Shown: positions 35,401 to 43,292, counted from the first letter of the stretch. The stretch is DNA of 64,000 bases from Streptomyces griseiscabiei (GCF_020010925.1 NZ_JAGJBZ010000002.1:3162001-3226000), one strand, 5' to 3'. Made by a program: numbers and translations. Notes: generated from the letters alone by a model not told the origin.

Positions 35401-35800
35401 CGTGCCCGAGGCCGCGATCTGCGCCCTGTTCCTGCTGTGGTGCGCGGACATGGCCTACATCACCTACTGGGCGCTCGGGGAGGCCAAGAAGAGGTACTCG
35501 AACGGGGCGAAGCAGAACGCCTACCGCCACTGCATCTGGCAGGCGATGCTGACCTGGGCGGTCGGCTCCACCCTCGCCAAGGCGCTCGGCAACGCCCATG
35601 AGAAGAACGCGGGCAGCTCCAAGGCCGCCAAGCGCGACTCCAAGGCCGACCAGTACAACAACAAGATCGGCAGAAGCATGGGAGGCAAGATCACGGCCTG
35701 GACGTACGGCAAGGCGAAGGAGACCGCCTGCCGCTTCTGCAAGGACAAGGTCAAGAAGCACAAGCTGAAGTCCAACGCCGCGGGCAAGACCTGGGTCTGA
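29483..35800 (+). CDS. Large secreted RHS/YD-repeat protein with variable C-terminal domain
   Basis: The TTG at 29483 has AAGGAG five bases upstream and gives 2,105 residues. The order is: export signal (about 1-60), DNRLRE-type beta domain (about 345-510), Fn3/Ig-like domains (about 515-800), many YD repeats (YAYDASGRLREQWD, YTYDAAGRLTKADD) that form the RHS shell, and the core end motif GVRLYDSDSGRFLSVDRI. After DPVNCYDISG (about residue 1966) the last 137 residues change character to a Lys-rich domain with NAYRHCIWQAMLTW, GNAHEKN and YNNKIGRSMGG. Such His/Asn/Arg patterns resemble DUF6973-like C-terminal modules of polymorphic toxins. That it is a toxin is inference. A GntR gene, not a small immunity gene, follows. 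Confidence 0.85.
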   Translation: MIATFLRAGRRAGRPSVRPFLPPARRRRLRSVAATVVLAMAFETALIAGTSTVAVGLGREAPAADREKKAKDLGAATAGSVAAARLKAKIQNRRIEALDARTETSTVYVEPNGSVTEEAYAGPIRFQDDQDRWQDIDVSLRKLSDGAVGARKHPHGLRLAGRTTAPKGLKSVGESTGSAGVPLVTLEGRTGQRMRLGWYGALPAPVIEGAEENIARYRSALPSTDLLIESTRTGYEQFLELKDRSAVDASGAITYSLTAKGLTAKENKDGSVSFTDGKGKSVGVLPTPVMWDAQVDAKSGEHKRTAPVGVKVAQDGDTVTLTLTPDAKFLADSATRFPVTIDPAINVGSSFDTFVQDGTTTDQSASTDLKLGNNGSSQVARSFLSFPMKNITGKQVSAAKLNLYAYHSWSCTAKAWEVWSTGAASTSSRWSAQPSWGTKHATSTQTKGFSSACADGWVNADVTSLAKAWAAGGSATNHLGLRATDETDPYGWKRFYSGNAASNTPYLSVTYNSVPELPTLIAPLSAAATNDTTPTLAAKALDGDGSQVTLDYEVWTSTGTAALRTGSSAAVASGAQANWTPAALAAGSYKWRVRAGDGSATSAWSAFRTLTVDTASPAATSVSSSDFPAGQWSGTPNGSGDFTGSFTLAPPSTDVKEVQWQLDGGVWQTIATTGATVTAKPVFRAGRHTLSARTKDAAGNASATTPFVYYAGSGAALLTPAQGDRPARRTVLSGQGKTADTGVRYQYRRGETDSWKDVPVADVRRKADNAAVTAWPVKVTGGLPEELVWNITDTLAEDGPVDIRAVFTDGSSTDASPATSVTVDRDAGAAPTQAAGPGDVNMLTGDHTLAASDASAFGLTANRTASSRRPAAGGQQEGQVAVFGPQWTAGAAAELTDSESLYLRKTSDTSVALVDVEGDETGFTATSGGGWKPEEGAEALTLTGSLTGSFTLKDTEGTTSQFTKIDAAATTWQLSKSSLSTENSTTSLYSEKVTVGGKILARPKYVIAPSSAVSNETCANAPSTKGCRILEYQYATTTTASGGTLGDYAGQVHRLRLWSTDPGASTATATVVSSYAYDASGRLREQWDPRISPALKTAYTYDSAGRVVTQTPPGELPWTFEYGKAGASSVAGDGMLLSVSRPTLKPGSKDEPDGGRAAVSLVYDVPLSGTKAPNQVSPADARTWAQTDTPTDATAVFPADQVPASHNGNDLAAGDYDKATTTYTNASGLQVNTGLPGRHLTTTQYDAFGNVVFELGATNRELALGSEEYQVNTQSELGILSDSPAERAQKLATVAKYSSDGRRPVDQLGPLHLVTLTKQLQGDTDSPDIPAGTQVPAREHTVTRYDEGRPTDGSAQVMDQPTTTATGAFVEDYPADGDIRTSTTGYDWAKGLPTSTVTDPGGLKLTRSSAFDAQGRITRNSQPKSNGTDAATVVSRYWTADGSGACSGRPEWADLLCSSGPAGKITGGGSNPDELPTKTLEYDRWGNVTKVTETANGVTRTTVTTYDAAGRGKQIQISGGVGTAVPTQTLTFDSANGQVATMSDGTGTVRHVADRLGREISYDDGAGNVTRTEYDARDRVTRRSDSAPSETTYDYDSLTGQPTRMHDSVMGGVGDVTGSYDSDGRLYKQKLPWNMDVEFNLDPTGAETSRYWHWESGWTVQGESLSENIHGQVVSRTTYTGGGAYQEYTYDAAGRLTKADDTQTGVTTHRGYGFDDNTNRTSLVTTVDDVDGGAPTSTTVDSTYDSADRLIATGTSYDAFGRTTTQSSGAENAYYANDLVRRITARGERTTWGLDAAGRLASSTTESQDDNGAWSTTATTRNHYGADGDNPTWIGEGDDKITRNLSDLTGGLIATTGATSAEVVLQLANIHGDIATRIPLVDATTPVVNSYDEYGNLLPGTDTARYGWLGSEQRSSETPSTVTLMGVRLYDSDSGRFLSVDRIVGGNASSYDYCFADPVNCYDISGNYSINGLVPEAAICALFLLWCADMAYITYWALGEAKKRYSNGAKQNAYRHCIWQAMLTWAVGSTLAKALGNAHEKNAGSSKAAKRDSKADQYNNKIGRSMGGKITAWTYGKAKETACRFCKDKVKKHKLKSNAAGKTWV

Positions 35801-35849
35801 CCGCGTCCGGCGGTCCTTGGGACCCGCCCGCGTGCGGGCATGCGCAGGA

Positions 35850-35890
35850 CAGGGCGGGGTGGCGCGGAGGTCGCGCGCCACCCCGCCCTG
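35850..35890 (+). terminator. Strong hairpin after the RHS gene
   Basis: Perfect 17-base arms, CAGGGCGGGGTGGCGCG at 35850-35866 and its complement at 35874-35890, surround a 7-base loop. It lies 50 bases past the RHS stop and about 60 before the GntR start. Confidence 0.85.
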
Positions 35891-35950
35891 CTGTATCGAT
35901 CGCTGCGTTAACGTGGGCGGTGTCGGAGCCACCGTGAGGAGGGCGTGCCC

Positions 35951-36601
35951 ATGTCGGTCGCCGTGTCGCAGGGACAGCCCTCCCTCGCGGAGCGGGCCTA
36001 TCAGGTGCTGTGCGACCGCCTGGTGACGCTGAGGATCGCCCCCGGTACGCCCATCAACGACGAACAGGTCGCCGCCGAGCTGGGCGTGGGACGCACCCCG
36101 GTGCGCGAGGCCCTCAAACGCCTGGAGGCGGACCGACTCGTGGTGGCCTTTCCCCGGCGCGGCACCTTCGCCTCCGAGGTGCAGATCACGGACCTGGGCC
36201 ATCTCACCGAGGTACGCCTCCAGTTGGAGCCTCTGGCCGCCGACTGCGCCGCACGCCGGGCCGGCCCGCGGGACCGCGCCGTACTGACCGGCCTGCTGGC
36301 CGAGTTGGACGCGGACCCCGGGCGGGAGGTCGGTGAACTCATCGAACTGGACCTGCGGTTGCACCGGGCGCTCTACGCCGCCACGGCCAACCCCTTCCTC
36401 TGTGACACGCTCGTGCGCTACGACAACCTGGCCACCCGCATCTGGTGCCTCTTCCTGGGCCGGCTGCCGGGGCTGGGCGGCCATGTGGTCGAGCACGGCC
36501 CGCTCCTGCGCGCCGTGCTGGCGGGCGACGGCGATCGCGCGGCGGGTCTGGCCGCCGACCATGTGAAGAGGTTCGAGACGGCGATCCGTTCCCTGCTCTG
36601 A
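35951..36601 (+). CDS. GntR-family regulator, FadR/FCD subfamily
   Basis: The 216-residue protein has a GntR winged helix (LAERAYQVLCDRLVTLRIAPG, LGVGRTPVREALKRLEADRLV) and an all-helical FCD effector domain with metal-ligand-type residues (ELIELDLRLHRALY, GPLLRAVLAGDGDRA, DHVKRFE). The ATG at 35951 follows AGGAGG by eight bases; a GTG two codons earlier is too close to that site. FCD members sense organic acids and similar small ligands. It is convergent with the ABC importer genes (13-base gap), so whether it controls them is unclear. Confidence 0.88.
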   Translation: MSVAVSQGQPSLAERAYQVLCDRLVTLRIAPGTPINDEQVAAELGVGRTPVREALKRLEADRLVVAFPRRGTFASEVQITDLGHLTEVRLQLEPLAADCAARRAGPRDRAVLTGLLAELDADPGREVGELIELDLRLHRALYAATANPFLCDTLVRYDNLATRIWCLFLGRLPGLGGHVVEHGPLLRAVLAGDGDRAAGLAADHVKRFETAIRSLL

Positions 36602-36614
36602 CCCCCGGTTCATG

Positions 36615-37451
36615 TCATGAGCGCGCTTCCACGCTCGGCCGCCGTTCGCGGCGGTGACGCTGGCCGATCGGGTCGGGGACGGGCGCGGCGGCCACCAGGC
36701 GTCGCGTGTACGGGTGTTGCGGCCGGTCGCACACATCGACGCTCGGCCCCTCCTCCACGATGCGTCCGTGCTGCAGGACCAGCGTGCGGTCCGCGAACTC
36801 CTTGACCACGGCGAGGTCGTGCGTGATGAACAGATACGCGCACCCGAGGGTGTCCTGGAGTTCGGTGAGGAGGCTCAGCGCGGCGGCCTGGGTGGTGACG
36901 TCGAGGGCGCTGGTCGGTTCGTCGCAGACGATGAGCCGGGGCTCGCGGGCGACCGCCCGGGCGATGGCGATGCGCTGGCGCTGACCTCCGCTGAACTGGG
37001 CCGGGTAGCGGTCGGCCGCGTCCTCGGGCAGCCCGACGCGGTGCAGCAGCCGGCCGATGCGCTCGCGGACCTCCCGGGGCGAGCTGTTCGAACCGGCGAG
37101 GAGGGGCTCCGCCAGGGTCCGGCCCACGGGCAGCGCGGGGTTGAGCGACCCGTAGGGGTTCTGGAAGATCGCCTGGAGGTCGGAGGCGAGCAGCCGGCGG
37201 GCCCGGCCGGTGAGGTGGGTGATGTCCCGCCCGTCGAGCAGGACACGCCCGCCGCCGACCGGGGTCAGGCCGAGCACCGCCCTGCCGATGGTGGTCTTGC
37301 CCGAGCCGGACTCGCCGACGAGGGCGACCGTCTCGGCCCGGCCGACCTCGAACGACACGTCCTCGATGACGGTGGTCGGCGGCTTGCGGAAGCCACGGCC
37401 GGGATAGCGGACGGCGAGGCCGTCGATCTGGAGTACGGGTGTTCCGGTCAC
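36615..37451 (-). CDS. ABC importer ATPase (OppF/DppF-like)
   Basis: The 278-residue ATPase has Walker A GESGSGKTTIGRA, signature FSGGQRQRIAIARAVAREP, Walker B LIVCDEPTSALD and a switch histidine (LFITHDLAVV). The C-terminal tail HPYTRRLVAAAPVPDP is the usual oligopeptide-type ending. Its ATG overlaps the stop of the fused permease-ATPase as ATGA (37448-37451), so the two ATPases are made together. It is the last gene of a four-gene importer operon that starts with the binding protein at 41.7 kb. Confidence 0.92.
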   Translation of the reverse strand: MTGTPVLQIDGLAVRYPGRGFRKPPTTVIEDVSFEVGRAETVALVGESGSGKTTIGRAVLGLTPVGGGRVLLDGRDITHLTGRARRLLASDLQAIFQNPYGSLNPALPVGRTLAEPLLAGSNSSPREVRERIGRLLHRVGLPEDAADRYPAQFSGGQRQRIAIARAVAREPRLIVCDEPTSALDVTTQAAALSLLTELQDTLGCAYLFITHDLAVVKEFADRTLVLQHGRIVEEGPSVDVCDRPQHPYTRRLVAAAPVPDPIGQRHRRERRPSVEARS

Positions 37452-39235
37452 GCGGTCCTGCCCTGGGTCTCGGTCTCGGTCGCGTCCTCGGCCCGCCCCT
37501 CGGCGCGGGCGATGCTGGGCGTGCTCGCGATGAGCTTCTTGGTGTACGGATGCCGGGGCCGGTAGAAGATGTCCTCGACCGTGCCCTCCTCCACGATCCG
37601 GCCGCGCTCCATCACGATCGCGCGGTCGCAGCTGTCGGCCACCACACCCAGGTCGTGGGTGATCAGCACGATCGCCATGCCGTGCTCGTCGCGCAGCGAC
37701 CGCAGCAGATCCAGGATTCCCGCCTGCACGGTCACGTCCAGCGCGGTGGTGGGTTCGTCGGCGATCAGCACCTTCGGCGACCCGGCGAGCGCCATGGCGA
37801 TGACCACGCGCTGGAGCATGCCGCCGGACAGCTCGTGCGGATGGCGGCGCGCCACGTCGTCCGGATCACGCAGCTGGACGCTGGTCAGCAGCTCGCGGAT
37901 CCGCTGCCGGACGGCGTCCTTGCCGCCGTCCGCCTCGTCGCCGGTGCGCCGGATGACCTCGGCGAGCTGGGAGCCGATGGTGAAGTACGGGTCGAGCGCC
38001 ACCATGGGTTCCTGGGAGACCAGGGCGATCTCACGGCCCCGGATCCGCCGCAGCTCCCGTTCCGGGAGGTCGCTGATACGGGTGCCGGACAGCCAGGCCG
38101 CGCCGCTCGTCACCGCTCCGCCCGGCGGGAGCAGCCCGAGCAGGGACAGCCCCGTGACCGTCTTTCCGCTGCCGGACTCGCCGACGAGACCGAAGATCTC
38201 ACCGGGGCGGACCGTGAAGCCGATGTCGTCGACGACGGTGCGTGGCCCCCGCGCGGCGCCGAAGGCGATCGAGTAGTCCCGGACGGTCAGTACGGCCCCT
38301 TCCGGCGGAGTGGCGGTGACGGGGGGAGCCGCCGCGGGGACGGGCCGCCGTACCGTGCCGTTCGTGGCCTGCCGCCGGTCCTGTTCGAGGTCGCGCAGGC
38401 CGTCGCCGACGAGCCCGAAGGACAGTGACATCAGACCGATGACACCACCGGAGACGAACAGCAGATAGGGGTCCTGCTGCATGATCTGCGCGGCCTCGCC
38501 GACCATGCCGCCCCAGCTCGGGGCGGGTGCCGGGGTGGCCAGCCCGAGGAAGCCGAGGCCGGTCTGGATGGCGAGGGCGTTGCCGGAGAAGAGGAAGACC
38601 GGGACCAGCAACTGCCCGGTCAGCCGGGGGAGGATGTGCCGGGCCATGATCCGCGCCGGGCCGAGCCCGGAGACCCGGGCGGCGTCCACGAACAGTTCCT
38701 CGCGCAGCGCCAGACACGAGCTGCGGATGATCCGGGCGAGGCCGGCCGAGGCGAAGAACCCCAGGGTGAGCATGGCGGCGACATTGCTCTGGTAGAAGAT
38801 CGCGAGCACGGCGAGCGTGATGATGACCGCGGGAACCGAGAGCATCACGTCCAGCACGGCGACGATGATCCGGTCGGTCCAGCCGCGCAGATAGCCGGCC
38901 AGCACCCCCAGCGTCATCCCGACGAAGGCGTAGACGAGTACGGCGGCCGCCACACCGAGCAGGGTCGGCCGCCCGCCGTACAGCAGCCGGCTGAGCACAT
39001 CGCGGCCGAGGACGTCGGTGCCCAGCGGATGGGCCGCCGACGGCCCGGACAGGATGTGCTGCAGGTCCTGCGCCAGCGGTGGGCGCGGCGCCAGGAGCGG
39101 GGCGAGGATCACGGCGACCGTGATGCCGACGACCACGAGGAGCGCCGTGGCGGTGACGGGGCGGCGGCGTATTCCGGCGAAGGGGTTGTTCCTCGCCCGT
39201 GATCGCGGCTTCACAGATGCCTCGACAGTGGTCAT
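37448..39235 (-). CDS. ABC importer permease fused to ATPase (DppC-DppD fusion)
   Basis: One uninterrupted 595-residue frame holds a DppC/OppC-like permease (about residues 1-290, six membrane segments, motif EELFVDAARVSGLGPARIM and GTDVLGRDVLSRLLYG) followed by a DppD-like ATPase (Walker A GESGSGKTVTG, signature LSGGMLQRVVIAMAL, Walker B VLIADEPTTALD). A short Pro/Ala linker joins them near residue 310. The ATG at 39235 overlaps the stop of the upstream permease by four bases. Fusion fixes one permease to one ATPase and leaves OppF as the second ATPase. Such fusions occur in some actinobacteria. Confidence 0.9.
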   Translation of the reverse strand: MTTVEASVKPRSRARNNPFAGIRRRPVTATALLVVVGITVAVILAPLLAPRPPLAQDLQHILSGPSAAHPLGTDVLGRDVLSRLLYGGRPTLLGVAAAVLVYAFVGMTLGVLAGYLRGWTDRIIVAVLDVMLSVPAVIITLAVLAIFYQSNVAAMLTLGFFASAGLARIIRSSCLALREELFVDAARVSGLGPARIMARHILPRLTGQLLVPVFLFSGNALAIQTGLGFLGLATPAPAPSWGGMVGEAAQIMQQDPYLLFVSGGVIGLMSLSFGLVGDGLRDLEQDRRQATNGTVRRPVPAAAPPVTATPPEGAVLTVRDYSIAFGAARGPRTVVDDIGFTVRPGEIFGLVGESGSGKTVTGLSLLGLLPPGGAVTSGAAWLSGTRISDLPERELRRIRGREIALVSQEPMVALDPYFTIGSQLAEVIRRTGDEADGGKDAVRQRIRELLTSVQLRDPDDVARRHPHELSGGMLQRVVIAMALAGSPKVLIADEPTTALDVTVQAGILDLLRSLRDEHGMAIVLITHDLGVVADSCDRAIVMERGRIVEEGTVEDIFYRPRHPYTKKLIASTPSIARAEGRAEDATETETQGRTA

Positions 39236-40173
39236 TCCGTCCGTACCTTCGGGTTGAGGAGGCTGTAGAGGACGTCCACGAGGAGGTTCACCACGATCAC
39301 CATGGCCGTGAACGTGAGGGCGAGGCCCTGCACGACCGGCAGATCGTGCTGGTTGGTCGCCTCCACGACCGTGGTGCCCAGACCGGGCAGGGTGAAGACG
39401 TTCTCGACGAGGATCGTGCCGGGGATGAAGGTGATCATCATCAGGCCGATGGTGGTCACCACCGGCAGTCCGCAGCCCCGCAGGGCGTGCTTCCAGATGA
39501 TCGACGCGGGTCCGATGCCGGAGGCCCTCAGCGTTCTGATGTGGTCGAGGCCGAGGGTGGTCAGCATCGCGTCGCGGGTGACCTTGGAGATGAACGCGAC
39601 CCCGCCGATCGCGAGCGAGATCACCGGCAGTACGAGGCCGTTCGCCCAACTCCCCGGCGATTCGGCGAAGGGCGTGTACCCGGTCGCGGGGAAGAACGCG
39701 AACTTCACGGCGAACACGGCTACCAGCAGCAGCGCGATCCAGAAGTTCGGCACCGCGCTGCCCAGCAGCGACACGACGTCGAACACCCGCCGGCTGACCC
39801 GGCCCCGGGTCGCGCTGAACACCCCGAGCACCACGCCGACCACGGTCGCGAGGACGGTCCCGCCGATCACCAGCGCCAGGGTGACCGGCAGGCGTTGCCC
39901 GATCAGCCCCAGCACCGACTCACCGGAGAACAACGAACTGCCGAGATCACCGCGCACGGCGTCCTGGAGGTACAGCCAGTACTGCACGACGACCGGCTGG
40001 TCGAGATGCATCGCGGCCCGCAGCGCGTCGTACTGCTCCGGCGTCGCGTTGATGCCGAGGAGGGTGCGTGCCGGGTCTCCCGGCACGAACGACTCCAGGA
40101 GGAAGGTGATCGCCGAGACGATCACCAGCAGCGGCACGGACAGCGCCAGCCTGCGGAGAATGATGGGAAGCAT
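39232..40173 (-). CDS. ABC importer permease (DppB/OppB-like)
   Basis: The 313-residue protein begins with MLPIILRRLALSVPLLVIVS and has six membrane segments. A long extracellular segment follows helix 1 (FVPGDPARTLLGINATPEQYDALR) and the permease loop is DHIRTLRASGIGPASIIWKHALR, the usual EAA-like contact with the ATPase. The first codon follows the binding-protein stop by about nine bases and its stop overlaps the fused gene by four. It is part of the same operon as the binding protein and the two ATPases. Confidence 0.92.
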   Translation of the reverse strand: MLPIILRRLALSVPLLVIVSAITFLLESFVPGDPARTLLGINATPEQYDALRAAMHLDQPVVVQYWLYLQDAVRGDLGSSLFSGESVLGLIGQRLPVTLALVIGGTVLATVVGVVLGVFSATRGRVSRRVFDVVSLLGSAVPNFWIALLLVAVFAVKFAFFPATGYTPFAESPGSWANGLVLPVISLAIGGVAFISKVTRDAMLTTLGLDHIRTLRASGIGPASIIWKHALRGCGLPVVTTIGLMMITFIPGTILVENVFTLPGLGTTVVEATNQHDLPVVQGLALTFTAMVIVVNLLVDVLYSLLNPKVRTE

Positions 40174-40182
40174 CGGCCCTCG

Positions 40183-41736
40183 TCAGCGGGTGGTCCACAG
40201 GGTGTTGGAGGTCAGCTGAGCGCCGCCCTCCGGGAACTTCACCCCGTCGAGCTTGCTGTTGAACAGGGCGATCGTGTCGGTGCCGGACACCGGCAGCGCG
40301 AGCGCCTTGCGCGCGATCACGTCGGTGAGGTCCACCGACGCCGCCGCGCTGGACTTCGGGTCCGCCGCGGCGAGCCGGGCGTACGCGGCGTCGACGTCCG
40401 GGTCGGCCACACCGAAGACGTTCATGATGCCCGTCTTGGTGAACGGCGGCTGCTGGGCGTAGAAGTTGGCCTCGCCGCCGGTGCCGGGGGACAGGACGGT
40501 GGCCGCGTACTTCTTCGTCAGCAGGTCGTTGATCCAGCCGCCGAAGTTGGTCGCCGCCCGCAGCTTCAGCCTGACGCCCACCTGGGCGAGCTGGTCCTGC
40601 ACGGCCTGGACCAGCTTGGTCGTCGAGGGGTCGAACGACCCGTAGTTCACCGGGATGGTGAGCCCCTTCTCGTACCCCGCCGCCTTCAGCAGGCTCTTGG
40701 CCTTGGCGGGGTCGTAGGGGTACATCTTCGCGGCCACGGTGCTGTAGCCGTCGTACCCGGGCATCTGCGGCTGCGAGACGGGGGTTCCGTAGTCCCCGTA
40801 GACCGCCTTGGTGATCGCGGCGCGGTCGACGGCGAAGTTCAGTGCCTGGCGCACCCGTTCGTCGCCCAGGCCCTTGACGACGGTGCCGTCGCGGTCGAGG
40901 AGGAACAGGCCGGCCCAGGTGGTGGGCTTCTGCAGCGTGGTGATCGCCTTGTCGCCCTTGACGGTCGGCGCCACGTCCGGGGTGCCGTACATGAGGTCGA
41001 TCTGCCCGGACCTCAGGGCCTGGACCTGGGAGTTGACGTTCGGCATCACCCGGACGGTGATCTTCTTGAAGTGGATCGCGGACTTGTCGTAGAAGTTCTT
41101 GTTCGGGACGTAGACGTAGTGGTCGCCGGAGACGGACTGCTTGGCGTCGTACACGTACGGTCCGGCGCCGAAGGTGGTGGAGGCGAGCTTCTTCGGGGAC
41201 CTGAGCCCGGCCGGGCTGATGACGGCACCGCCCATGTACGCCGGGGTGAACAGGGTGCCCATGTCGGGGTTGGGCGTCGGGCTGGTGACCAGCACGGTCG
41301 AACTGTCCGGTGCGGAGAAGGTCAGCGGGCGGAACCAGGCGACGGTGGGTCCGCTGCCCTTCTGGAAGTACTTGAAGGAGTCGATGACGGCGGCGGCGGT
41401 GACCGGGGTGCCGTCGGCGAACTTCACGCCCTTGCGCAGGCGGAGTTCGAACGTGGTGTTCTTCTTCCCCACGTAGCCCCACTTGTCGGCCAGGCCTGCC
41501 CCGAGGTCGCCGTTCGCCTCGCGGGTCAGCAGCGTCGCGTAGGCGGGATCCATGTAGTTGAGGAACGGCCCGACGGCGACCTGGGCAGGGTCCAGGCTGT
41601 TGGGCGCGGAGGACAGGGCGATGGTCAGGTCCACCGGGCCGGCGCTGCCACCGCCGGTCTGTCCGCCTCCGCAGGCGGCGAGCGTGAGCGTGGCCACCGC
41701 GCAGATCGAGGCCTGGAGTGCGGTTCTTCTCTTCAT
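40183..41736 (-). CDS. Family 5 extracellular solute-binding lipoprotein
   Basis: The 517-residue protein has a lipoprotein signal (MKRRTALQASICAVATLTLAAC) and the family 5 fold. Typical elements are SSAPNSLDPAQ, LRLRKGVKFADGTPVTAAAVIDSFKYF and VRQALNFAVDR. Family 5 binds peptides, nickel or oligosaccharides; beside LacI regulators and rhamnosidases, a saccharide ligand is a reasonable guess. ATG 41736 has GGAG seven bases upstream. It is the first gene of the importer operon and divergent from the first LacI gene, with a LacI-type palindrome between. Confidence 0.9.
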   Translation of the reverse strand: MKRRTALQASICAVATLTLAACGGGQTGGGSAGPVDLTIALSSAPNSLDPAQVAVGPFLNYMDPAYATLLTREANGDLGAGLADKWGYVGKKNTTFELRLRKGVKFADGTPVTAAAVIDSFKYFQKGSGPTVAWFRPLTFSAPDSSTVLVTSPTPNPDMGTLFTPAYMGGAVISPAGLRSPKKLASTTFGAGPYVYDAKQSVSGDHYVYVPNKNFYDKSAIHFKKITVRVMPNVNSQVQALRSGQIDLMYGTPDVAPTVKGDKAITTLQKPTTWAGLFLLDRDGTVVKGLGDERVRQALNFAVDRAAITKAVYGDYGTPVSQPQMPGYDGYSTVAAKMYPYDPAKAKSLLKAAGYEKGLTIPVNYGSFDPSTTKLVQAVQDQLAQVGVRLKLRAATNFGGWINDLLTKKYAATVLSPGTGGEANFYAQQPPFTKTGIMNVFGVADPDVDAAYARLAAADPKSSAAASVDLTDVIARKALALPVSGTDTIALFNSKLDGVKFPEGGAQLTSNTLWTTR

Positions 41737-42130
41737 CGAGGGTCTCCGGAAGAAAGGGCGAGCCGAGAGCTAGAGGTCGCGAAGGAGGGTCACCGGGGCG
41801 GGCTGCCCGGTGCGGGGATTTGCGAGTGTTCAGGTGACGGTCCGGCGTGCGGGGCCGGCGGACGCGGAGGGCGCCGCGCGGGCCGATGCCGCGTGGTGCG
41901 GGGGCCGCGGGCGCCACGAGGGGCCCGGAGGATCACTCCGTCTCGTGGGCGCCGTGGGCCGTCTGCTTCAATGTCGGCGATCGGAAGGGCCGGTGGGGCG
42001 TCCCCTCGCACAACCTCAGGACGTGACTACTTTGAGTAGCTTTAACGTGTCGCTAACACGTTAAAGTGGATGCCCGTAAACTAACTGTGTCTCCTGCGTC
42101 GCGCAAGAGGTTCGTGGAAGGTGGTTGTCG
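41737..42130. other. 394-bp divergent intergenic region
   Basis: Between the binding-protein start and the LacI start I see no gene I can support. The half nearest the binding protein is very G+C-rich; the half nearest lacI is A+T-richer and carries the 42040 palindrome. Confidence 0.6.
42040..42066. promoter_or_regulatory. LacI-type operator: 10-bp arms, 7-bp spacer
   Basis: CTTTAACGTG (42040-42049) and CACGTTAAAG (42057-42066) are perfect inverted arms around TCGCTAA. The region is A+T-rich against its surroundings and lies 65-90 bases upstream of lacI. A matching half site is found upstream of the second, paralogous lacI gene. Confidence 0.75.
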
Positions 42131-43138
42131 ATGGCACCGCGAAGCGGGAGAGTGACGAGCGCGGATGTGGCCCGCGAGGCGGGTGTGTCACGGGCGACGG
42201 TCAGCTTCGTCCTCAACAACACCGCCCATCAGAAGATCACCGACGCCACCCGTCAGCGGGTGCTGGAAGCGGCCGACCGGCTCGGCTACGCCCCGTCGGC
42301 CGCGGCGCGGACCCTTCGGTACGGGCGATCGGACGTGGTGCTCGGCCTGCTGCCGGACTGGCCGCTCGGCCATGCCACCGGTCGGCTCATCCAGGAGCTG
42401 ACGCTTGCGTTCGCGAAGCGCAATCTCACCTTCGTGGTGCACTCCGGGATCCGCGGCGCCCGCTCGCTCGGTGAGATCTGGAAGGCCCTCACACCGGCCG
42501 CCGTGCTGGCCTTCGCGCCGTTCTCCGACTCCGACGCCCAGGCGATGCGCGCCGCCGGCGTCGAGGTGATCGCCGCCCTGTACGACGACAAGGGGTTCGG
42601 CGGCGACGAGGGCATCACCAGCGCGAACGCGATCGGCGCAGTCCAGGCCCGTCATCTGGCCGTCTCCCACCGGCGCCTCGGGTACGCCTACCCCGACGAC
42701 GAACGGGTCGCCGTCTTCGCCAGGCCCCGGCTGGAGGGTGTCCGCAAGGTCTGTGCCGAACTGGGACTGCCCGAACCCGACGTCCGCACAATCCCGTTGA
42801 CCCCCGGCGCCGCCGCCGACGCCGTACGGTCCTGGCTCGCGGCCGAGCCCCGGGTGACCGGCATCTGCGCGTTCAACGACGACGTGGCCATGAGCGTGCT
42901 CGCCGGTCTGCGGCACCTCGGACTCGAAGCCCCCCGCGACATGGCGGTCGTCGGCGTCGACGACAGCCCCGCCGCCGCGGTGTCGCACCCGCCGCTGACC
43001 AGCGTCGTCCAGGACCTCCCCGGCATCGCCGAGCTGTACGCGGACTCGGTGCGCGCCGCACTCGACGGCGCCCGGTTCCCGGGCGACGGGGGCCTGTCGG
43101 AGCCGCGCGTCCGCCTGGAGGTCCGCGCGTCGGCGTGA
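42131..43138 (+). CDS. LacI-family regulator 1 (paralogue of the one at 48.4 kb)
   Basis: The 335-residue LacI protein has the DNA-binding motif VTSADVAREAGVSRATVSFVLNN with the hinge APSAAARTLR and a periplasmic-binding-like core (GICAFNDDVAMSVLAGLRHLG, VVGVDDSP). ATG 42131 was chosen over TTG 42125 because ATG is the standard codon and spacing to GAAGG is good. It shares long runs with the regulator at 48428, including PSAAAR, LTPAAVLA and GYAYPD. It is divergent from the ABC importer and likely binds the palindrome between. Ligand unknown. Confidence 0.9.
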   Translation: MAPRSGRVTSADVAREAGVSRATVSFVLNNTAHQKITDATRQRVLEAADRLGYAPSAAARTLRYGRSDVVLGLLPDWPLGHATGRLIQELTLAFAKRNLTFVVHSGIRGARSLGEIWKALTPAAVLAFAPFSDSDAQAMRAAGVEVIAALYDDKGFGGDEGITSANAIGAVQARHLAVSHRRLGYAYPDDERVAVFARPRLEGVRKVCAELGLPEPDVRTIPLTPGAAADAVRSWLAAEPRVTGICAFNDDVAMSVLAGLRHLGLEAPRDMAVVGVDDSPAAAVSHPPLTSVVQDLPGIAELYADSVRAALDGARFPGDGGLSEPRVRLEVRASA

Positions 43139-43188
43139 CCCCGTGCGGACGGACCCGTACGCACGGGGAGGCCCCGCGCACGAGGAAA

Positions 43189-43224
43189 GGCGGCCCGCCG
43201 CGTGTCAGGGAGCGGCGGGCCGCC
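43189..43224. terminator. Hairpin between convergent lacI and rhamnosidase genes
   Basis: GGCGGCCCGCCGC (43189-43201) and its exact complement (43212-43224) form 13-base arms with a 10-base loop between the two stop codons. Confidence 0.75.
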
Positions 43225-43292
43225 GACTGTGGGCCCCCGGGTCTCGGGACCGGGAGCGCGGGAGCCTGCTCCGACAGGCTCCGGTGGTGGCC

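Noticed and set aside
33329..36736. An 1,135-codon minus-strand frame across RHS and GntR genes
   Set aside because: It spans two well-supported genes and a terminator and has no recognisable domain.
39199..42039. A 946-codon plus-strand frame opposite the ABC importer
   Set aside because: It is antisense to four genes with clear motifs and overlapping starts.
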